DNA of 64,000 bases from CADEFX01 sp963840425. GTDB taxonomy: Bacteria; Pseudomonadota; Alphaproteobacteria; Rhizobiales; Hyphomicrobiaceae. The notes under the pieces were generated by a model. That model did no database searches, was not told the origin of the DNA, and worked only from the letters and a program-made list of their open reading frames with translations. This document shows, piece by piece, positions 38,836 to 47,999 of the stretch; position 1 is the first letter of the stretch; each line of letters begins with the position of its first letter. The position numbers and the translations under genes are program-made. Location of the stretch: assembly GCA_963840425.1 (NCBI GenBank), contig CAWIYZ010000012.1, positions 1 through 64,000 on the forward strand, written 5' to 3'.

Positions 38836-40335
38836 TCACCGCATCGTCGGGATGACGAACTCCGCACCCTCCTTCACGCCCGACGGCCAGCGCGAGGTGA
38901 CCGTCTTGGTCTTGGTGTAGAAGCGCATGGAGTCGGGCCCGTGCTGGTTGAGATCGCCGAAGCCTGAGCGCTTCCAGCCGCCGAACGTGTAGTAGGCCAG
39001 CGGCACCGGGATCGGCACGTTCACCCCCACCATGCCGACATTGACCCTGGCCGCAAAGTCGCGGGCCGCATCGCCGTCGCGCGTGAAGATGGCAACGCCG
39101 TTGCCGTACTCGTGGTCGTTGGGCAGGCGCAGCGCCTCGTTATAGTCCTTGGCGCGCACGACGGAGAGCACGGGGCCGAAGATCTCTTCTTTGTAGATGC
39201 GCATCGACGGCTTCACGTCGTCGAACAGGCAGCCACCCATGTAGAAGCCGCCCTCGTAACCCTGCATCTTGAACTCGCGGCCATCGACCTTGAGCTTGGC
39301 GCCTTCCTTGAGGCCGATGTCGACGTAGCCCTTCACCTTCTCGACATGAGCGGCGGTGACGAGCGGGCCGAAATCGGCATCGGCCGAGGTGGAGGGGCCG
39401 ATCTTGAGGCTCTCCACGCGCGGGATCAGCTTCTCGACCAGGATGTCGGCCGTCTTTTGCCCGACAGGTACGGCCACTGAGACAGCCATGCAGCGTTCGC
39501 CGGCCGAGCCGTAACCGGCGCCGATCAACGCGTCGACGGCCTGATCCATGTCGGCATCGGGCATGACGATCATGTGGTTCTTGGCGCCGCCGAAGCACTG
39601 CACGCGCTTACCCGATGCGCAGCCGCGCGTGTAGACGTACTCGGCGATCGGCGTTGAGCCGACGAAGCCCACAGCCTGGATGTCGGGATCGTCGAGGATA
39701 GCGTCGACGGCGTCCTTGTCGCCGTTGACGACGTTGAGGATGCCGGCAGGGAGGCCCGCCTCCATCATCAGCTCGGCCAGCATCAGCGGTACCGAGGGAT
39801 CGCGCTCCGACGGCTTCAGGATGAAGGCGTTGCCGCACGCGATGGCGGGTGCGAACTTCCACATCGGGATCATGGCGGGAAAGTTGAATGGTGTGATGCC
39901 GGCCACCACGCCGAGCGGCTGACGTAGCGAGTAGATGTCGATGCCGGGACCGGCGCCTTCCGTGTACTCGCCCTTGATGAGGTGAGGCACGCCGCACGCG
40001 AACTCCGCCACCTCCACACCGCGCTGGATGTCGCCTTTCGCATCCGCGATGGTCTTGCCGTGCTCGCGGGCGAGCTTGTCGGCCAGCTTGTCGTTGTCGC
40101 GGCCTACCAGCTCTACGAACTTCATCAGTACGCGGGCGCGGCGCTGAGGGTTGGTGGCGGCCCAGGCCGGTTGCGCAGCTTTGGCGTTCTCGACTGCGGC
40201 GCGGATCTCCTCCTTGCTCGCCAGCGGGGCGCGGGCGGCAACCTCTCCCGTCATCGGCCAGAAGACGTTTCCGAACCGGCCCGAGCGGCCGCTGGTCCGC
40301 TTGCCGCCGATGAAATGATAAAGCTCTTCAGCCAT
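38836..40335 (-). CDS. mmsA: Methylmalonate-semialdehyde dehydrogenase (CoA-acylating)
   Basis: A 499-residue aldehyde dehydrogenase of the MmsA type, converting (S)-methylmalonate semialdehyde, CoA and NAD+ to propionyl-CoA, CO2 and NADH at the end of valine breakdown. It starts with the MmsA-specific YHFIGGKRTSGRSGR. FNFPAMIPMWKFAPAIACGN, VGFVGSTPIAEYVY, FGGAKNHMIVMPDAD and the catalytic GSAGERCMAVS (Cys about 283) are all diagnostic. No mmsB (3-hydroxyisobutyrate dehydrogenase) is in the window. Propionyl-CoA would feed, via methylmalonyl-CoA, the mutase at 6.8-9 kb. Confidence 0.93.
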   Translation of the reverse strand: MAEELYHFIGGKRTSGRSGRFGNVFWPMTGEVAARAPLASKEEIRAAVENAKAAQPAWAATNPQRRARVLMKFVELVGRDNDKLADKLAREHGKTIADAKGDIQRGVEVAEFACGVPHLIKGEYTEGAGPGIDIYSLRQPLGVVAGITPFNFPAMIPMWKFAPAIACGNAFILKPSERDPSVPLMLAELMMEAGLPAGILNVVNGDKDAVDAILDDPDIQAVGFVGSTPIAEYVYTRGCASGKRVQCFGGAKNHMIVMPDADMDQAVDALIGAGYGSAGERCMAVSVAVPVGQKTADILVEKLIPRVESLKIGPSTSADADFGPLVTAAHVEKVKGYVDIGLKEGAKLKVDGREFKMQGYEGGFYMGGCLFDDVKPSMRIYKEEIFGPVLSVVRAKDYNEALRLPNDHEYGNGVAIFTRDGDAARDFAARVNVGMVGVNVPIPVPLAYYTFGGWKRSGFGDLNQHGPDSMRFYTKTKTVTSRWPSGVKEGAEFVIPTMR

Positions 40336-40566
40336 CCTGACGTGTCCTCGTGCCTGAAATTCGTGCGGTGGGCGTTGGCGCCATGGTACGTGCGCGCTTC
40401 CCCGCTTCCAAGATGCAATCGCCTGATCATGACTTGCGAACTCGACGAAAGTCGGATGGTACGTGGCCGCCCTTGCGTCATCCCCTTGACTGCATTACAG
40501 GATCGGCAACCAAGAAAAACAAGAACATGGCGGCTTTGGCGGAGTGGCTGGGAGGAGTGGCGAGAC

Positions 40567-42573
40567 GTGACGGTTGCGACTGGGTCCCACCCGGCCGAGA
40601 TGCCGGTTACCTCGAAGCTCGATACGATCCCCAAGCTCCTGCTGCGCAATGCGGAGCGCTACGGAGCCAAGCCCGCCTTTCGCGAAAAGGAATTCGGCAT
40701 CTGGCAGACCTGGACCTGGTCTCAGGCGCGCGACGAGATCCGCGTGCTGGCGCTCGGCCTCAAGAACCTCGGCCTCAAGCGTGGCGCAACAGTTGCCATC
40801 ATCGGCGACAATCGCCCGCACCTCTATTGGGCATTTACCGCGGCGCAGAGCCTCGGCGCCATTCCCGTGCCTGTGTACCAGGACTCGGTGGCCGATGAGA
40901 TGGCCTTCGTGCTGACGCACGCCGAGGTGTCGTTTGCAGTAGTCGAGGACCAGGAGCAGGTCGACAAGCTCATCTCCATCAGGGACAAGGTGCCGTCGCT
41001 CGCCAAGATCATATACGACGATCAGCACGGCCTGCAGAAGTACGATCCAGCAAACCTGCATTCGCTGGAAAGCGTGCAGGAGCTGGGCCGCAACGAGTTG
41101 AAGAGCGACCCGCGCGCGGCGGACGCCTGGCTCGACGAAATTGCCAAGGGCAAAGGCTCCGATGTGAGCGTCATGCTCTATACATCGGGCACTACGGGCC
41201 AGCCGAAGGGCGTGATGCTCACCCACGAGAACGTCGTGGTGTCGGGAGAGAACGCCAACAAGTTCGACCACTTCACACAAGACGATACGATGATCGCCTA
41301 CCTGCCAATGGCGTGGGTGGGCGACCACATATTCTCCTACGGGCAGGCGTATGCGGGCGCGCTGTGCATTGCCTGCCCCGAGAGCCCCGACACCATCATC
41401 GAGGACCGGCGCGAGATCGGTCCAACCTATTTCTTCGCCCCGCCGCGCGTGTTCGAGAACCTGCTCACCCAGATCATGGTGCGCATGGAGGACGCCGGCC
41501 CGCTCATGCGCGGCATGTTCCACTACTTCCTGCGCGTCGCGCGCAGATCAGGCGAGAAGATCCTCGACGGCAAGCCGGTGGGGTTCATGGATCGACTACT
41601 CTACAAGGTTGGCGATCTTCTCGTTTACGCGCCGCTGCGCAATCGCATGGGGTTCTCGAACCTGCGCGTGGCTTACACCGCCGGCGAGGCCATCGGCCCC
41701 GAGCTGTTCAGCTTTTTCCGTTCCCTCGGCATCAACTTGAAACAACTCTACGGCCAGACCGAAGCCAGCGTGTTCATCACGCTGCAGCCCGACGGAGAGG
41801 TGTATCCGGAGACGGTCGGCAAGCCGGGACCCGGCATCGAGATCAAGATCGAGGACAACGGCGAGGTGATGTTCAAGAGCCCGGGCGTGTTCTTGAAGTA
41901 CTACAAGAATGACGAGGCGACAGCCGCCACCAAGACTGCGGATGGTTGGGCGCGCACCGGAGATGCCGGCTTCATCGACCAGCGCGGGCATTTGCGCATC
42001 ATAGATCGCGCCAAGGATGTGGGCCGACTGACCGATGGCGCGCTGTTCGCGCCGAAGTACATCGAGAACCGCCTCAAGTTCTTTCCCGAGATCAAGGAGG
42101 CGGTGGCATTCGGCCATGGGCGCGACTACGTCGCCGCCTTCATCAACATCGACCTGACATCGGTCGGCAACTGGGCCGAGCGCAACGACATCGTGTTCGC
42201 CAGCTACCAGGAGCTGGCGGAGCATCCGCAGGTCTATGAGATGATCGAGAAGCGGGTGGATGACCTCAACAAGTCGCTCGCCTCCGAGCCGATGGTGGCA
42301 GGCTCTCAGATCCGCCGCTTTCTCATCCTGCACAAGGAGCTGGATGCCGACGATGGCGAGCTGACGCGCACGCAGAAGGTGCGTCGCAGCTTCATTGCCG
42401 ATCGCTATGCGCCGCTCATCACGGCCCTTTACGACGGCTCGAGCCGCTGCCTGATCAAAACCGAGGTGACGTTCGAGGATGGCCGTAAGGGTGAGATCAC
42501 GGGCGACGTGCGCATCGTCACCATGAAGACCTATCCGGTTGCGGCAACGGCGCTCAAGGAGGCGGCGGAATGA
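40567..42573 (+). CDS. Long-chain-type AMP-dependent acyl-CoA ligase, first gene of Liv operon
   Basis: A 668-residue AMP-forming acyl-CoA synthetase. The ATP/AMP motif is LYTSGTTGQPKGVML (about residues 200-214); YGQTEASVF and the GWARTGDAGFIDQRGHLRIIDRAKD hinge region, cited as joined motifs, follow the family pattern. Length resembles long-chain (FACS/FadD15-like) enzymes. GTG 40567 has GGAGGAG upstream; ATG 40600 is an alternative. Its stop overlaps the LivG-like ATPase start by four bases, so it is translationally tied to an importer. That implies it activates the imported acid or a product of it. Confidence 0.87.
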   Translation: MTVATGSHPAEMPVTSKLDTIPKLLLRNAERYGAKPAFREKEFGIWQTWTWSQARDEIRVLALGLKNLGLKRGATVAIIGDNRPHLYWAFTAAQSLGAIPVPVYQDSVADEMAFVLTHAEVSFAVVEDQEQVDKLISIRDKVPSLAKIIYDDQHGLQKYDPANLHSLESVQELGRNELKSDPRAADAWLDEIAKGKGSDVSVMLYTSGTTGQPKGVMLTHENVVVSGENANKFDHFTQDDTMIAYLPMAWVGDHIFSYGQAYAGALCIACPESPDTIIEDRREIGPTYFFAPPRVFENLLTQIMVRMEDAGPLMRGMFHYFLRVARRSGEKILDGKPVGFMDRLLYKVGDLLVYAPLRNRMGFSNLRVAYTAGEAIGPELFSFFRSLGINLKQLYGQTEASVFITLQPDGEVYPETVGKPGPGIEIKIEDNGEVMFKSPGVFLKYYKNDEATAATKTADGWARTGDAGFIDQRGHLRIIDRAKDVGRLTDGALFAPKYIENRLKFFPEIKEAVAFGHGRDYVAAFINIDLTSVGNWAERNDIVFASYQELAEHPQVYEMIEKRVDDLNKSLASEPMVAGSQIRRFLILHKELDADDGELTRTQKVRRSFIADRYAPLITALYDGSSRCLIKTEVTFEDGRKGEITGDVRIVTMKTYPVAATALKEAAE

Positions 42574-43403
42574 AGGCCGACGTCGAGGCGCACACGGAAC
42601 CGGCTGCTGGCGGGCAGGCCGCGGCGCGGCGGATCGGTGATGTGCTGCTGGCGGTGGAGAACGTGTCGCTGGCCTTCGGCGGGGTGAAAGCGATCACGGA
42701 TGTGTCCTTCGACATTCGCAAGGGCGAAATCCGCGCCATCATCGGTCCGAACGGCGCCGGCAAGACGTCGATGCTGAACGTCATCAACGGTTTCTACCAT
42801 CCGCAGCAAGGCACGATCACGTTCAAGGGCAAGCGCCGTCACGACATGCGGCCCTATCTTGCTGCCTCGCAGGGCATCTCGCGCACGTTCCAGAACGTGG
42901 CCCTGTTCAAGGGCATGAGCACACTCGACAACATCATGGCGGGGCGCACGCTCAAGATGCGGCGCGGTCTCGTCTGGCAGGCGCTGTACTGGGGACCGGC
43001 ACAGCGCGAGGAGATCAAGCATCGCGAGGTGGTCGAGCGCATCATCGACTTCCTCGAGATCCAGCACATCCGCAAGATGCCGGTCGGCAAGCTGCCTTAC
43101 GGCCTGCAGAAGCGCGTCGAGCTCGGCCGTGCGCTCGCCATGGAGCCGGAGCTGCTGCTGCTGGACGAGCCCATGGCGGGCATGAACCTGGAAGAGAAGA
43201 AGGACATGTCGCGCTTCGTCCTGACCGTCAACGATCAGCTTGGCACGACCATCGCGCTGATCGAGCACGACATGGGCGTGGTGATGGATCTCTCCGACCG
43301 CGTCGTCGTGCTCGATTACGGCCGCAAGATCGCCGATGGCACGCCGGACGAGGTGCAGCGCGATCAGCGTGTCATCGATGCGTATCTGGGTGTGGCGCAC
43401 TAA
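42570..43403 (+). CDS. livG: Branched-chain amino acid-type ABC transporter ATPase LivG
   Basis: A 277-residue ATP-binding subunit. Walker A is GPNGAGKTS (about residues 58-66), the Q-loop is in FQNVALF, a degenerate signature region (KLPYGLQKRVELGRALAMEP) follows, Walker B is LLLLDEPMAGMN and the H-loop is LIEHDMGVVMDLSDRV. The LivG C-terminal segment (DGTPDEVQRDQRVIDAYLG) is characteristic. It has an extra about 25-residue N-terminal extension before the usual start. It pairs with LivF (47095) under the LivH/LivM pore. Confidence 0.93.
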   Translation: MKADVEAHTEPAAGGQAAARRIGDVLLAVENVSLAFGGVKAITDVSFDIRKGEIRAIIGPNGAGKTSMLNVINGFYHPQQGTITFKGKRRHDMRPYLAASQGISRTFQNVALFKGMSTLDNIMAGRTLKMRRGLVWQALYWGPAQREEIKHREVVERIIDFLEIQHIRKMPVGKLPYGLQKRVELGRALAMEPELLLLDEPMAGMNLEEKKDMSRFVLTVNDQLGTTIALIEHDMGVVMDLSDRVVVLDYGRKIADGTPDEVQRDQRVIDAYLGVAH

Positions 43404-43430
43404 GCCGGGTGAGCGAAGGATCGGACCGAG

Positions 43431-44567
43431 ATGTTGTTCCTGCTGGAGACGGTGATCAGCGGCCTGCTGACGGGCGTCATGTACTCGCTCGTCGCGCTGG
43501 GCTTCGTGCTGATCTACAAGGCGTCGGGCATCTTCAACTTCTCGCAGGGCGTAATGGCGCTGTTTGCCGGCCTGACGGTGGTCGGCTTCATGTCGGGCAC
43601 AACCCCGTTCACGTTCCAGATCAACTCGTTCCCGCCGTGGATCCTGAATGCGGCCGTGGTGATGGCGGGCGCGGTGGTCGTGCATCTGGCCCAGCGGCTG
43701 GTGCGGCGCGCCCGCGACTCAAAATCCACCATGCCGAGTGCGGCGCTGGTGTTCGTAGCCGCTGCGGTGCTCGTCGCGATCATTGCACCACGGTTGGGTC
43801 TGCACGTCCTGCCGTTCGATAAGCCGATCAACGTCGTATGGGCCATGCCGGAGTGGGTGGCCATCCCCGCCACCATCGCGGTCATGATCCTGCTCGCCTA
43901 CATCATAGAGCGCTATGTGCTGCGCCATCTCGTCAATCAGGAGCAGATCATCCTGTTCATGGCGACGCTCGGGTTGGCATACGTGCTGGAGGGCGCCGGC
44001 GACACCATCTGGGGCTCGGATGTGAAGAAGGTCGATGTCGGCCTGCCGGAGGGTGCCAGCGACTGGCTGCTCGACAATTTCGGCCTGTACGTCGAGAAGC
44101 TGGAGATCGCCGCTGCCATCATCGCCACGGCGCTGGTGGTGGTGCTCGCCGTCTTCTTCCAGAGGACGCGCATCGGCAGGGCCCTGCGTGCGGTCGCCGA
44201 CGATCACCAGGCAGCCCTTTCGGTGGGCATCTCCCTGCAGACGATCTGGGTGATCGTCTGGTCCGTGTCCGGCATCGTAGCGCTCGTCGCCGGCATCATG
44301 TGGGGAGCCAAGTCCGGCATACAGTTCTCGCTGTCGCTGATCGCGCTCAAGGCACTGCCGGTGCTGATCCTCGGCGGCTTCGAGTTGATTCCCGGTGCCA
44401 TCGTGGGCGGTCTCATCATTGGGGTCGGCGAGAAGCTAGCGGAGGTGTATTTCGGACCGCTGGTCGGCGGCGCGGTCGAGAACTGGTTTGCCTACATGCT
44501 GGCCCTGGTCTTCCTGCTCGTCAGGCCGCAGGGCTTGTTCGGCGAGAAGATCATCGAGCGGATCTGA
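43431..44567 (+). CDS. livH: Branched-chain amino acid-type ABC permease LivH
   Basis: A 378-residue inner-membrane permease. It starts MLFLLETVISGLLTGVMYSLVALGFVLIYKASG (consecutive motif, first helix), and ends with GALVGGLIIGVGEKL-like and FLLVRPQGLFGEKIIERI segments typical of LivH. At 378 residues it is clearly longer than the usual about 290-310. The extra part (about residues 60-150) holds two additional hydrophobic helices and a basic loop (RRARDSKS), unusual for the family. It lies 27 bases after livG and 10 bases before livM. Confidence 0.9.
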   Translation: MLFLLETVISGLLTGVMYSLVALGFVLIYKASGIFNFSQGVMALFAGLTVVGFMSGTTPFTFQINSFPPWILNAAVVMAGAVVVHLAQRLVRRARDSKSTMPSAALVFVAAAVLVAIIAPRLGLHVLPFDKPINVVWAMPEWVAIPATIAVMILLAYIIERYVLRHLVNQEQIILFMATLGLAYVLEGAGDTIWGSDVKKVDVGLPEGASDWLLDNFGLYVEKLEIAAAIIATALVVVLAVFFQRTRIGRALRAVADDHQAALSVGISLQTIWVIVWSVSGIVALVAGIMWGAKSGIQFSLSLIALKALPVLILGGFELIPGAIVGGLIIGVGEKLAEVYFGPLVGGAVENWFAYMLALVFLLVRPQGLFGEKIIERI

Positions 44568-44577
44568 GGAGGCGCCG

Positions 44578-45654
44578 GTGCTCTATCGCGAGGCAGGCCA
44601 GTTCAAGACCACCTACGCAGCCGACCAGGCGATCTTTCCGATCCGCCAGGATCGCATTGGAGTATTTGTGATCCTGGCGATCGCGTTCCTGGTCGTGCCG
44701 TTCACCCTCACCGATTTCTCCGTCAACGCCGTCTGGCTGCCGTTTCTGATCTATGCGCTGGCGGCGATCGGGCTCAACATTCTGACCGGCTACTGCGGCC
44801 AGGTCTCACTCGGGACTGGCGCATTCATGGGCGTGGGGGCCTACTCCGCGTTCAAACTGATGACGGCCTTTCCGGAGCTGAACGTGGTTGTCGTATTCCT
44901 GGCCTCGGGCTTGGTCACGGCCGCAGTCGGCATGTTGTTCGGGCTGCCGAGCCTCAGGATCAAGGGCTTCTACCTGGCAGTGGCGACGCTGGCGGCCCAG
45001 TTCTTCTTGGTCTGGCTGTTCTACAAATGGGGATGGCTCAGGAACTACTCCAACACGGGCCAGATCACGGTGCCGCCACGTGAGATGCTGGGCTTCATGG
45101 TGACGGGCCCTCGCGCCAACGACGTGGCCAGGTACCTGCTGACGCTATCGGTGGTCGTTGTGCTCGCGCTAGCGGCCAAGAACATGGTGCGCGGGCGGCT
45201 CGGCCGCTCATGGATGGCCATCCGCGACATGGACATCGCTGCTGAGCTGATGGGCATTCGCCCATTGCAGACCAAGCTCTCGGCCTTTGGGGTCAGCTCG
45301 TTCTTCATCGGCATCGCGGGCGCCATGCTGTTCGCGATCTGGCTGGGGGCCGCGGAGGCAGGCGAGACGTTCGGCATCCAGCCGTCCTTCAACGTGCTGT
45401 TCATGATCATCATCGGCGGTCTCGGCACGATCCTCGGCTCGTTCCTCGGAGCGGCCTTCCTGGTGCTGCTGCCCATTTTCTTGCGCTTGATCTTCATCGA
45501 CGGCCTCGGCATGAGCGCCGTACACGCCCAGCACACGCAAATCGTCGTGCTGGGCCTGCTCATTATCCTGTTCCTGATCCTGGAGCCGCACGGCCTCGCC
45601 CGGCTCTGGCAAACCGTCAAGGAGAAGCTGCGTTTGTGGCCCTATCCGCATTGA
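44578..45654 (+). CDS. livM: Branched-chain amino acid-type ABC permease LivM
   Basis: A 358-residue second permease. GTG 44578 is preceded by GAGGAGG. The N-terminus (about 1-35) is hydrophilic. The LivM core signature is IGLNILTGYCGQVSLGTGAFMGVGAY, cited as joined motifs near residues 62-87. The GLPSLRIKGFYLAVATLA and RSWMAIRDMDIAAELMG segments are also typical, the latter the loop that contacts the ATPases. It ends with the hydrophobic VVLGLLIILFLILEPHGLARL. It forms the pore with LivH. Confidence 0.92.
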   Translation: MLYREAGQFKTTYAADQAIFPIRQDRIGVFVILAIAFLVVPFTLTDFSVNAVWLPFLIYALAAIGLNILTGYCGQVSLGTGAFMGVGAYSAFKLMTAFPELNVVVVFLASGLVTAAVGMLFGLPSLRIKGFYLAVATLAAQFFLVWLFYKWGWLRNYSNTGQITVPPREMLGFMVTGPRANDVARYLLTLSVVVVLALAAKNMVRGRLGRSWMAIRDMDIAAELMGIRPLQTKLSAFGVSSFFIGIAGAMLFAIWLGAAEAGETFGIQPSFNVLFMIIIGGLGTILGSFLGAAFLVLLPIFLRLIFIDGLGMSAVHAQHTQIVVLGLLIILFLILEPHGLARLWQTVKEKLRLWPYPH

Positions 45655-45752
45655 CCGGCAGCCGGTCGCACCGGACGAGCACCGGTGATACAAGTACGCC
45701 AAGCCTCGGGCGCGCTCGATCCGATGGCAACCAAACAGAAGGAGGAGACAGC

Positions 45753-47087
45753 ATGCGACACAGGTACCTATCCCGCACCCTGGCGGGGCTCGCTGCCAGC
45801 GCGCTGCTGGCGGGTCCGGCACTCGCGCAATACGAGCTTGTCATTCCCACGCTCGACTACCGCACCGGGCCGTTCGCGCCGAGCGGCATTCCCTACGCCA
45901 ACGGCTATTCCGACTACTACATGATGCTCAACGAGCGCGACGGCGGCATCTGCGTGAAGCCGGGCCAATGCGCCAAGGTCAAGCTGGCTCCCTGCGAGAC
46001 GGCCTACAACACCCAGCAGGGCGTGGAATGCTACGAGAAAACGAAGGGCATGGAGCCGTCAGGTGCGCTCGTCTACCAGCCACTCTCGACCGGCATCACC
46101 TATCAGATCATTCCCAAGGCCTCGGTCGACAAGATCCCGATCTTCTCGATGGGCTATGGCCGCACGTCCGCGGCCGACGGCACCGTGTTCCCGTGGGTGT
46201 TCAACTTCCCGGCCACCTACTGGAGCCAAGCCTCGGCGCTGGTGAATTACATCAGCGAGCGCGAAGGCGGCGTGGACAAGCTCAAGGGCAAGAAGATCAC
46301 GCTCGTCTATCACAACTCGGCGTACGGCAAGGAGCCGATCCCGACGTTGCAGGCGCTCTCCAAGAAGCACGGCTTCGAGTACAAGGACATCGCCGTCGAC
46401 AGCCCAGGCCAGGAGCAGAAGGCTGTGTGGCTGCAGATTCGCCAGGACAAGCCCGACTGGGTGCTGCTGTGGGGCTGGGGCGTGATGAACCAAGTGGCCG
46501 TGAAAGAAGCAGCCTCCATCCGCTTCCCGATGGATCACTTCATCGGTGTGTGGTGGTCGGGTGCGGAGCCTGACGTTCGCCCAACGGGCGAGGCTGCAAA
46601 GGGTTATCTGTCCGGCACGTTCCACGCGACTGGCGCCGACTTCCAGGCGCACAAGGACATCATCAAGCATCTCTACGATGCTGGTAAAGCCATCGATCCA
46701 TCCTTCAAGGATCGGGTGGGCGAGGTGCTCTACAACCGCGGCGTGGTTGCGGCGATGTGGACCTCGGAAGCCATGCGCCATGCGATGGCGAAGAAGGGGG
46801 CGGTCGAGATCAAGGCGCCCGACGTGCGCGATGCGCTGGAGGTGCTCGAAGTTTCCGAGGCACGCCTGAAGGAGCTCGGACTGGAGGGCTTCACCATTCC
46901 GGTGAAGGTGACCTGTGCCAACCACGAGGGCCCTGGACTGGTCGCGCTGCAGCAGTGGGACGGCAAGGCGTGGAAAATCGTGACAAAGTACTTTGAGCCC
47001 GATCGCGAGCTGATCAAGGCCCTGATCAAGGCGGACTCCGAGCAGTACGCGAAGGAGAACAACATAACCCCACGCGACTGCAAGTAG
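45753..47087 (+). CDS. ABC transporter substrate-binding protein (LivK-like)
   Basis: A 444-residue periplasmic binding protein. A signal peptide (MRHRYLSRTLAGLAASALLA, cut after ALA near residue 25) precedes a type I periplasmic-binding fold (about 30-410). Six Cys, including CVKPGQC, APCETAYN and VECYEK, lie in the first 130 residues; such insertions occur in the subgroup linked with acyl-CoA ligase genes. GGAGGAG is 5 bases before ATG. The bound ligand is unknown. Its place between LivM and LivF confirms it belongs to this transporter. It is larger than LivK (about 370). Confidence 0.9.
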   Translation: MRHRYLSRTLAGLAASALLAGPALAQYELVIPTLDYRTGPFAPSGIPYANGYSDYYMMLNERDGGICVKPGQCAKVKLAPCETAYNTQQGVECYEKTKGMEPSGALVYQPLSTGITYQIIPKASVDKIPIFSMGYGRTSAADGTVFPWVFNFPATYWSQASALVNYISEREGGVDKLKGKKITLVYHNSAYGKEPIPTLQALSKKHGFEYKDIAVDSPGQEQKAVWLQIRQDKPDWVLLWGWGVMNQVAVKEAASIRFPMDHFIGVWWSGAEPDVRPTGEAAKGYLSGTFHATGADFQAHKDIIKHLYDAGKAIDPSFKDRVGEVLYNRGVVAAMWTSEAMRHAMAKKGAVEIKAPDVRDALEVLEVSEARLKELGLEGFTIPVKVTCANHEGPGLVALQQWDGKAWKIVTKYFEPDRELIKALIKADSEQYAKENNITPRDCK

Positions 47088-47094
47088 AGGGGCA

Positions 47095-47949
47095 ATGCAG
47101 CCTCAGGCAGTAAGAGACGCAAGCAAAGAGTCGGGGGCGGCGATGCCGGCCCCGATTCTCGGCGTCAACAATATCGAGGTGATCTACAACCACGTCGTTC
47201 TGGTGCTGAAGGGCGTATCGCTCTCAGTGCCGCGTGGCGGGATCGTTGCCATTCTCGGCGGCAACGGCGCCGGCAAGACCACGACGCTGCGCGCGATCTC
47301 CAACCTGCTGCACGCCGAGCGCGGCGAGGTGACCAAGGGCTCCATCATCTTCGACGGCGCCGAGGTGCATCGCCTGACGCCCAACGATCTGGTGCGGCGC
47401 GGCTGCATCCAGGTGATGGAGGGGCGGCACTGTTTCCGCCACTTGACGGTCGACGAAAACCTGATGACCGGCGCTTACACGCGGCGCGATGGCAGCGCGG
47501 CGGTCAAGCGCGACCTCGACATGATTTACGGCTATTTCCCGCGCCTCAAGGAGCGCCGGCAGAGCCTCACCGGCTATATCTCCGGCGGCGAGCAGCAGAT
47601 GACCGCGATTGGCCGGGCGCTGATGTCGAAGCCGAAGATGATGCTGCTGGACGAGCCCTCCATGGGGCTGGCGCCGCAGCTCGTCGATGAGATCTTCGAG
47701 ATCACCAAGCGGCTGAACCGGGAGCAGGGCGTGTCCGTGCTGCTGGCCGAGCAGAATACCAACATGGCCTTGAAGCACGCGACCTACGGCTACATTCTCG
47801 AGAACGGACGCATCGTGCTCGACGGCAACGCGGCGGAGCTGCGCGAGAATGCCGACGTGAAAGAATTCTATCTCGGCATTTCCGGCGGTGAGCGCAAGTC
47901 GTTCCGCGACGTCAAGCAATACAAGCGGCGCAAGCGCTGGCTGGCTTGA
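47095..47949 (+). CDS. livF: Branched-chain amino acid-type ABC transporter ATPase LivF
   Basis: A 284-residue ATP-binding subunit. Walker A is GGNGAGKTT (about residues 59-67). The signature YISGGEQQMTAIGRALM, Walker B MMLLDEPSMGLAP and the H-loop region LLAEQNTNMAL are all intact. The C-terminus continues about 25 residues beyond the usual LivF end with a very basic tail (KQYKRRKRWLA), as seen in ABC systems linked to phenylacetate-CoA-ligase-like genes. The ribosome site AGAGGGGCA directly precedes the ATG, 7 bases after the binding-protein stop. Confidence 0.92.
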   Translation: MQPQAVRDASKESGAAMPAPILGVNNIEVIYNHVVLVLKGVSLSVPRGGIVAILGGNGAGKTTTLRAISNLLHAERGEVTKGSIIFDGAEVHRLTPNDLVRRGCIQVMEGRHCFRHLTVDENLMTGAYTRRDGSAAVKRDLDMIYGYFPRLKERRQSLTGYISGGEQQMTAIGRALMSKPKMMLLDEPSMGLAPQLVDEIFEITKRLNREQGVSVLLAEQNTNMALKHATYGYILENGRIVLDGNAAELRENADVKEFYLGISGGERKSFRDVKQYKRRKRWLA

Positions 47950-47999
47950 GCCGCGTCCGCTGACGACGGCCAACCATTTTGCAGGGAAATTCGCAACGC

